Shown here: one piece after another, positions 4,769-9,140 of the stretch
How the letters are laid out: every line of letters begins with the position of its first letter
Numbering within the stretch: the first letter of the stretch is position 1
Source: an uncultured Spirochaetaceae bacterium
GTDB lineage: Bacteria > Spirochaetota > Spirochaetia > Treponematales > Treponemataceae
DNA length: 9,140 bases
Direction: 5' to 3'
Assembly: GCA_902796985.1 (NCBI GenBank)
Contig: CADBRC010000334.1
Location: forward strand, 1-9,140
Translations under genes and position numbers: made by a program
The notes under the pieces: generated by a model
The model's input: only the letters and a program-made list of their open reading frames with translations
The model's database searches: none
Told to the model about the DNA's origin: nothing

Positions 4769-7700
4769 AAGTCAGGCATTCCCAGTCCATAAAGCTTCTG
4801 GTGTTTCCCGGCAGCATTGCCCTTGTCCTGCTTGTGTTCTGCCTGACGGCAATTCCCATCATGCACAGGGTCCGGAAAATTGCCGGAGACTCCTTCGCCC
4901 GGTCCGTCAGCATGACTCTGGACAAGAAGTCCCTTGAGCTGGACGCATGCTTCAGGTTTATCGAAAACTCCGTACAGGCCGCAGAGGAATACATACTCAG
5001 GACGCTCGACGAAGAGAAAATCATTGCAAGCCCCGCATACGAAAAGCTGTTCATGGACTCCCTTGCCGGTGAAATGTCGTCGCTGGCATCCCTCGCGGAC
5101 GGGGTCATCGCCCTCTATTTCCGCATGGAGGCAGAGCGCTTCGGCGGGGAACGGGGCATTTTTCTTGAAAGCGACGGTAAGGGCGGCTTTGTCAGCGTAA
5201 GGCCGACGGACATCCTGCGCTTTTCCCCGACCGACACGGAGCACGTCGGCTGGTACTATACCCCCGTCTGGGCCGGAAAGCCTGTCTGGACGGCCCCCTA
5301 TGAGAACAAGAACATAAACGCCCACATGATTTCATATATTACGCCCCTCTACAGGGAAGGCTTGCTGCTCGGTGTCGTCGGCATGGACATAAACCTCGCG
5401 ACCCTCAAGGACATCGTGGACTCCCTGCCGGACGACGGAATGCTCGGCGTACTTCTGGGGCAGGAAGATACCCTCATATACTACAGCAATTCAAGCAGCA
5501 TGAGCAGGTCGGTAGAGGCTTCCGCCGATGCGCGGGCCATGGCCGCAAGCATGGCAGTCAGGGCGGACGGAGAGCTCGTTGAGTTCCAGTGGAGGGGGCA
5601 GCTCCATCAGGGGGCCATACGGAAGCTCGGCAACGGCATGACGCTGGTCATAGCGAAGGCAACAGCCACAAGGCGCGCAACCCAAAAGGACTTTCTGCTC
5701 ACCCTCGCCTACTCCCTCGCCCTTTCCGCCGCATTGCTCGCCGTCTTCCTGTTCGTCATGGACAAGATGATTCTTACTCCCGTCCGCCTGATGACGGAGG
5801 CGTCCCACAAACTTGCACGCGGGGAGCTGAACAGGAACATTCCCTACAAGTCCAGCAGCGAGCTGGGAATCCTTGCCGACAACATCCGCAAGATGACGGG
5901 GCAGATGAAGGAATACATCACCTGGATACGGGAACAGACGAAGAGCGAACGGGGAGCGAAGGAGGAGGCACAGGCCGCATCCCGTGCAAAGAGTGCGTTC
6001 CTCGCCAACATGAGCCATGAAATCCGCACGCCCATAAACGCCGTGCTCGGCATGGACGAGATGATTCTGCGGGAGTGCTCCGACAAGACGATACTGGGCT
6101 ATGCCTCCAACATCAAGATGGCGGGAACGAGCCTGCTTTCCATCGTGAACGACATACTCGACTTCTCCAAAGTAGAGTCCGGAAAGATGGAGCTGATCCC
6201 GGAAGATTACGATACCCCATCCCTGATTGTTGACCTGGTGAACATGATACGCGAGCGGGCGAAAGGTAAGGGGCTTGACTTCGTACTGTCCTCCGATCCC
6301 GGTCTGCCGCGGACCCTCTACGGAGACAGCGTGAGGATAAAGCAGTGCATCCTCAACATCCTGACGAACGCGGTCAAGTATACAAAAGAAGGCTCGGTCA
6401 GCTTCCGCATCGGCTACGAGAAAAAGGACGACATGTACATCCTGCTCACGGTCAGCGTTCAGGATACCGGGAGCGGCATAAAGCAGGAAGACATGAACAA
6501 GCTCTTCTCCCCTTTCGAGAGAATCGAGGAAGGCAAGAACAAGACGGTCGAGGGAACCGGACTGGGAATGAGCATCGTCGTCAAGCTCCTCTCCATGATG
6601 GGCTCGTCCCTGAAAGTCGAAAGCGAATACGGAAAGGGAAGCTGCTTCTCCTTCGCCGTAAAGCAGGAGGTCGTAGACTGGTCCCCGGCCGGAGACATAG
6701 AGGAAGCCTACCGGAAGAGCGTCGAGCGCATCGAAGCCTATACAGAGAAGCTGTATGCACCCCGGGCACGGCTCCTCTTCGTCGATGACACGGAGATGAA
6801 CCTTGAGGTCATACGGGGACTGCTCAAGAAAACCGGAATGAAAATCGACACGGCAACGAGCGGACGGGAAGCCCTGCGGCTGGTCAAGAAGAATGTCTAC
6901 GACATACTGTTCCTGGACCACCGGATGCCGGAGATGGACGGAATAGAGACCCTGCACGCGATGCAGTCCATGCAGGGCAACCTGTCGGCGGGCAAGCCCT
7001 GCGTTGCCCTCACTGCGAATGCCATAAGCGGGGTCAAGAAGACCTATCTGTACGAGGGCTTCGACGACTATCTGTCCAAACCGGTCAACCCCGACAGACT
7101 GGAGGAGATGATACGGCATTTCCTTCCGGAAGACTATCTGGAAAATCCACCGGACGAAAATACAGCAGCTGCTCAGGAGGCCGGAGGGGATATCCTTTCC
7201 CTTCTCCGCGGCATTGACGGAATTGACGCCACTGCGGCCCTCGCAAACTGCGGGTCAACGGAAGTCCTTGAGTCCACCCTGCATAATTACGCGGGCTCGG
7301 TGGACAGCAGGGCCGAAGAGCTGGAAAAGCTGTACGAGGCCGGAGACTGGAAGGGCTACAGCATAAAGGTCCATGCCGTGAAGAGCACCTCCCGGCTCAT
7401 CGGAGCGGGCGAACTTTCCGCAATCGCCGAAAATCTGGAAACGCTGGCCGACAGCGGTACAGGCGAATCCAGCGAATCCATAGAACAGATACACGCCGTG
7501 CACGGCCCCTTCATCGCGGAATTCCGAAAGATGAAGGACCTGCTCGCCCCCATCCTCCATACCGGGGATGCAGGCCGGAAAGCAAAAGACAAGCCCCCCG
7601 TTTCGCGGGAACAGCTTGATGAGTTTTTGGAACGGCTGTCGGCGTGTGCCGGGAGCTTTGACATAGACGGACTGGATGTCCTGATGGAGGAGCTGGACGG

Positions 7701-7812
7701 AATGCCGGTCCCCCCTGAATTTGAGGGAGACATGACCCGGTTGCGGGCCTGCGTTGAAAACGTGGACTTTAAGGGCCTGAAGGAAATTCTGTCCGCACTG
7801 ACAAAGAAATGA
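4765..7812 (+). CDS. Hybrid sensor histidine kinase (Cache-HAMP-HisKA-HATPase-REC-HPt)
   Basis: A 1015-residue inner-membrane phosphorelay kinase. Order: helix (about 10-32); extracytoplasmic Cache-type sensor (about 40-300; GWYYTPVW and LLGVVGMDINL are typical); helix (309-333); HAMP (about 335-385); HisKA with SHEIRTP and phospho-acceptor H418; HATPase_c with N531/N535, G1 DTGSGI (567-572), F box LFSPF and G2 GTGLGM (597-602); receiver (about 668-787) with D674-D675, phospho-acceptor D718, T750 and K772-P; HPt (about 819-929) with HAVKS and H870; and an extra helical region (945-1015) not belonging to those domains. All catalytic residues needed for H418 to D718 to H870 transfer are present. 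The ligand is unknown: only part (W-Y) of the amino-acid-binding Cache pattern is visible. The start at 4765 overlaps the upstream stop; an upstream ATG (4717) lies inside the GGDEF gene and would precede the membrane helix, so it is rejected. The partner is probably the receiver protein at 7829. Confidence 0.95.
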   Translation: MKVRHSQSIKLLVFPGSIALVLLVFCLTAIPIMHRVRKIAGDSFARSVSMTLDKKSLELDACFRFIENSVQAAEEYILRTLDEEKIIASPAYEKLFMDSLAGEMSSLASLADGVIALYFRMEAERFGGERGIFLESDGKGGFVSVRPTDILRFSPTDTEHVGWYYTPVWAGKPVWTAPYENKNINAHMISYITPLYREGLLLGVVGMDINLATLKDIVDSLPDDGMLGVLLGQEDTLIYYSNSSSMSRSVEASADARAMAASMAVRADGELVEFQWRGQLHQGAIRKLGNGMTLVIAKATATRRATQKDFLLTLAYSLALSAALLAVFLFVMDKMILTPVRLMTEASHKLARGELNRNIPYKSSSELGILADNIRKMTGQMKEYITWIREQTKSERGAKEEAQAASRAKSAFLANMSHEIRTPINAVLGMDEMILRECSDKTILGYASNIKMAGTSLLSIVNDILDFSKVESGKMELIPEDYDTPSLIVDLVNMIRERAKGKGLDFVLSSDPGLPRTLYGDSVRIKQCILNILTNAVKYTKEGSVSFRIGYEKKDDMYILLTVSVQDTGSGIKQEDMNKLFSPFERIEEGKNKTVEGTGLGMSIVVKLLSMMGSSLKVESEYGKGSCFSFAVKQEVVDWSPAGDIEEAYRKSVERIEAYTEKLYAPRARLLFVDDTEMNLEVIRGLLKKTGMKIDTATSGREALRLVKKNVYDILFLDHRMPEMDGIETLHAMQSMQGNLSAGKPCVALTANAISGVKKTYLYEGFDDYLSKPVNPDRLEEMIRHFLPEDYLENPPDENTAAAQEAGGDILSLLRGIDGIDATAALANCGSTEVLESTLHNYAGSVDSRAEELEKLYEAGDWKGYSIKVHAVKSTSRLIGAGELSAIAENLETLADSGTGESSESIEQIHAVHGPFIAEFRKMKDLLAPILHTGDAGRKAKDKPPVSREQLDEFLERLSACAGSFDIDGLDVLMEELDGMPVPPEFEGDMTRLRACVENVDFKGLKEILSALTKK

Positions 7813-7828
7813 AAAAGAGAGGTTTGAT

Positions 7829-8575
7829 ATGAAAAAAGACGTGTATGTCTTGGGAAATGAATCCCGTCTGGTCGTGAAGAATTTCCTTCAGGACCTGAGG
7901 AAGGCAGGATGTGAACCTGCCGTAACGCTGCCCGGTTCCTATGCAATAAAGGAGCTGCCGGACAAAGCCATCCATCTGATTATCTGTCTGGAGGAGATGA
8001 TGGATTTTCCCATCATAAAAGATGCCGCAGCGAAGAAGGAGAGGACCGGCCTGTCCCTGTACCTCATCGGAAACATAGGGAACCTGTCCATTGAGGACGA
8101 GAAGTTCCTGAAGCAGCTGCCCTGCGTCCGCTTCCTGTCATATCCTGTTGACATATCCCTGCTCATGAAGCAGATGGAGAAGAACGACCCGGACAAACCC
8201 AGGATTCTTGTCGTGGACGATGAGCCGATTTTCCTGAGGAGCGTAAAGAGCTGGCTCGGAGAGGAGTTCGATGTCTCGCTCCTGAATTCCGGTGATGAAG
8301 TCATGGAGTTTCTGGACATGCGGCCCGTGGACCTTATCCTTCTGGACTACAAGATGCCCGGGATGGACGGCTCCGACGTACTCAGGAGATTCAGGGACGA
8401 CGTGGAGTTCCAGAACCTGCCCGTCATCTTCCTGACTGCGAGCAACGACAAGGAGAGCGTCATGGGTATCATGCACCTGGAGCCCACCGGCTACATCCTT
8501 AAGACGATGTCACCGGAGGACATAAAGAAGTCCGTCAGGGACTTCTTTAAAAACCAGATACAGATATTCCCCTGA
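7829..8575 (+). CDS. Double-receiver response regulator without output domain
   Basis: 248 residues in two receiver-like halves. The C-terminal half (about 124-242) is a complete receiver: D130-D131 acidic pair, phospho-acceptor D173 in LLDYKMPGMDG, T203 and K225 (followed by T rather than the usual P). The N-terminal half (about 3-117) keeps the same fold pattern, including the ending SYPVDISLL that matches a receiver SKPVD, but the acidic pair is G9-N10, the acceptor position is L54/E55 and the Lys is Y105. It should not be phosphorylatable; I infer a pseudo-receiver used for binding or dimerisation. No DNA-binding, enzymatic or RNA-binding domain follows. AGAGG at 7818-7822 lies six bases before ATG. 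The gene starts 16 bp after the kinase stop, making it the likely acceptor of phosphate from kinase H870. Its output probably acts by protein contact. Confidence 0.9.
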   Translation: MKKDVYVLGNESRLVVKNFLQDLRKAGCEPAVTLPGSYAIKELPDKAIHLIICLEEMMDFPIIKDAAAKKERTGLSLYLIGNIGNLSIEDEKFLKQLPCVRFLSYPVDISLLMKQMEKNDPDKPRILVVDDEPIFLRSVKSWLGEEFDVSLLNSGDEVMEFLDMRPVDLILLDYKMPGMDGSDVLRRFRDDVEFQNLPVIFLTASNDKESVMGIMHLEPTGYILKTMSPEDIKKSVRDFFKNQIQIFP

Positions 8576-8644
8576 CGGCAGGCCGGTTAGTTATGCCGCA
8601 GTACAGGGGGCTGACCAGCGGCAGGCCGCAGCAAGCGGCGGTCA
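8576..8644. other. Short gap between convergent genes, weak hairpins only
   Basis: This 69-bp GC-rich gap separates the receiver-protein stop from the pyrD stop. It contains CGGCAGGCCG twice as a direct repeat (8576-8585 and 8619-8628) and a 5-bp hairpin GCCGC-AGCAA-GCGGC (8625-8639). Neither strand has a T tract after a stem, so no intrinsic terminator can be called; termination here may be factor-dependent. Confidence 0.4.
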
Positions 8645-9140
8645 TCAGGCCAGCGCCTGCCCGACCATCTCGTCTACGGTCCGGTAGCCGTGGGTCTTCA
8701 TGAACCAGGAGATGCCGGAGATTATTTCCTCCATGACATGCGGATTGGCGAACTTCGCGCTGCCCACCTGAACCGCGCTCGCACCCGCCATGATGAATTC
8801 GACGGCATCCTGCCAGCAGGATATGCCGCCCATACCGACAAGGGGAACCTGCTTGAAGGAAGACTGCCCCCTGAGCGCAGAGGCCACATCGTAAACCATC
8901 CTGAGCGCGATGGGCTTTATGGCAGGGCCGCACAAGCCCGCCCTGATGTTGTCAAAGACGGGCCGCCCCCGCTCTATGTCTATGCTGACTGCACTTATCG
9001 TATTTATGAGGCTGAGCGCATCCGCACCCGCCTCCACGCATGCAAGCGCGACTGCCACGATGTCCGGCGCGTTGGGCGAAAGCTTGACCATCAGGGGCTT
9101 TCTGGTCGCATTCCTGACGGCGGCGACGCAGCTTGCGGCC
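8645..9140 (-). CDS. pyrD: Dihydroorotate dehydrogenase, C-terminal half (runs off right edge)
   Basis: PyrD oxidises dihydroorotate to orotate in pyrimidine synthesis, using FMN. The minus-strand frame is open from base 9139 to the stop at 8645-8647, giving 164 residues, a little over half of the usual roughly 300. The ATG at 9091 is internal: homologous sequence continues upstream of it (AAVRNATRKP before LMVKLSPN). Visible family motifs, in fragment numbering: VKLSPNAPDI (18-27), SLINT (43-47), AGLCGPAIKPIALRMVYDV (67-85), the phosphate/FMN-binding VGMGGI (101-106) and AVQVGSA (122-128). The GPAIKPIALRMV pattern fits the soluble class 1 enzymes, probably the NAD-linked 1B type that works with PyrK; pyrK is not in the window. 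The catalytic-base loop lies in the missing N-terminal half. The gene is convergent with the signalling cassette and so not part of it. Confidence 0.93.
   Translation of the reverse strand, partial: AASCVAAVRNATRKPLMVKLSPNAPDIVAVALACVEAGADALSLINTISAVSIDIERGRPVFDNIRAGLCGPAIKPIALRMVYDVASALRGQSSFKQVPLVGMGGISCWQDAVEFIMAGASAVQVGSAKFANPHVMEEIISGISWFMKTHGYRTVDEMVGQALA

Noticed and set aside
5491..7119. Minus-strand open frame of 542 codons
   Set aside because: It is entirely antisense to the kinase domains, whose catalytic motifs are all intact on the plus strand; long shadow frames are expected in GC-rich coding DNA.
8576..8644. Bidirectional intrinsic terminator between convergent genes
   Set aside because: Stems are short (5-6 bp) and no T tract follows on either strand.
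8547..8933. Minus-strand open frame of 128 codons overlapping pyrD
   Set aside because: It is another frame over the pyrD coding sequence; pyrD motifs are read in the frame ending at 8645.

Overview
The window is a GC-rich, densely coded bacterial segment. It most resembles a host-associated spirochaete of the Treponema type. That assignment is an inference from the loose lipoprotein signal, the promoter-proximal poly-G tract and the style of the signalling proteins; no rRNA or species marker is present.

Layout. (1) At 1-470 (minus) lies the 5' part of a secreted, probably lipid-anchored protein that runs off the left edge. (2) The region 471-741 between divergent genes is unusually rich in regulatory structure. 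It holds a consensus-like minus-strand promoter whose predicted start point falls inside a run of nine G, a 7-bp inverted repeat, four exact-period 23-bp tandem repeats, and an extended -10 promoter for the plus strand whose -35 box lies inside the last repeat. (3) At 742-2487 is a 581-residue soluble coiled-coil protein that I do not recognise, followed 30 bp later by dapB (2518-3312; lysine/diaminopimelate synthesis). (4) At 3392-8575 is a three-gene signalling cassette: a membrane GGDEF protein with an altered active site, a large hybrid histidine kinase (Cache sensor, HAMP, HisKA, HATPase, receiver, HPt and an extra C-terminal helical region), and a two-receiver protein whose first receiver has lost its catalytic residues. 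The first two genes overlap by ATGA and the third follows after 16 bp. (5) At 8645-9140 (minus) is the C-terminal half of pyrD, cut by the right edge and convergent with the cassette.

How they may work together. The kinase carries a complete internal phosphorelay (H418 to D674/D718 pocket to H870) and the downstream receiver protein (D173) is the obvious terminal acceptor. No DNA-binding or enzymatic output domain is encoded with it. Output is therefore likely through protein-protein contact, or through the neighbouring GGDEF protein. dapB and the upstream coiled-coil gene probably share the strong promoter at 680-708; whether that transcript continues into the signalling genes is unresolved. 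No classical rho-independent terminator with a T tract was found in any gap. No tRNA, rRNA, insertion sequence or CRISPR array was seen.
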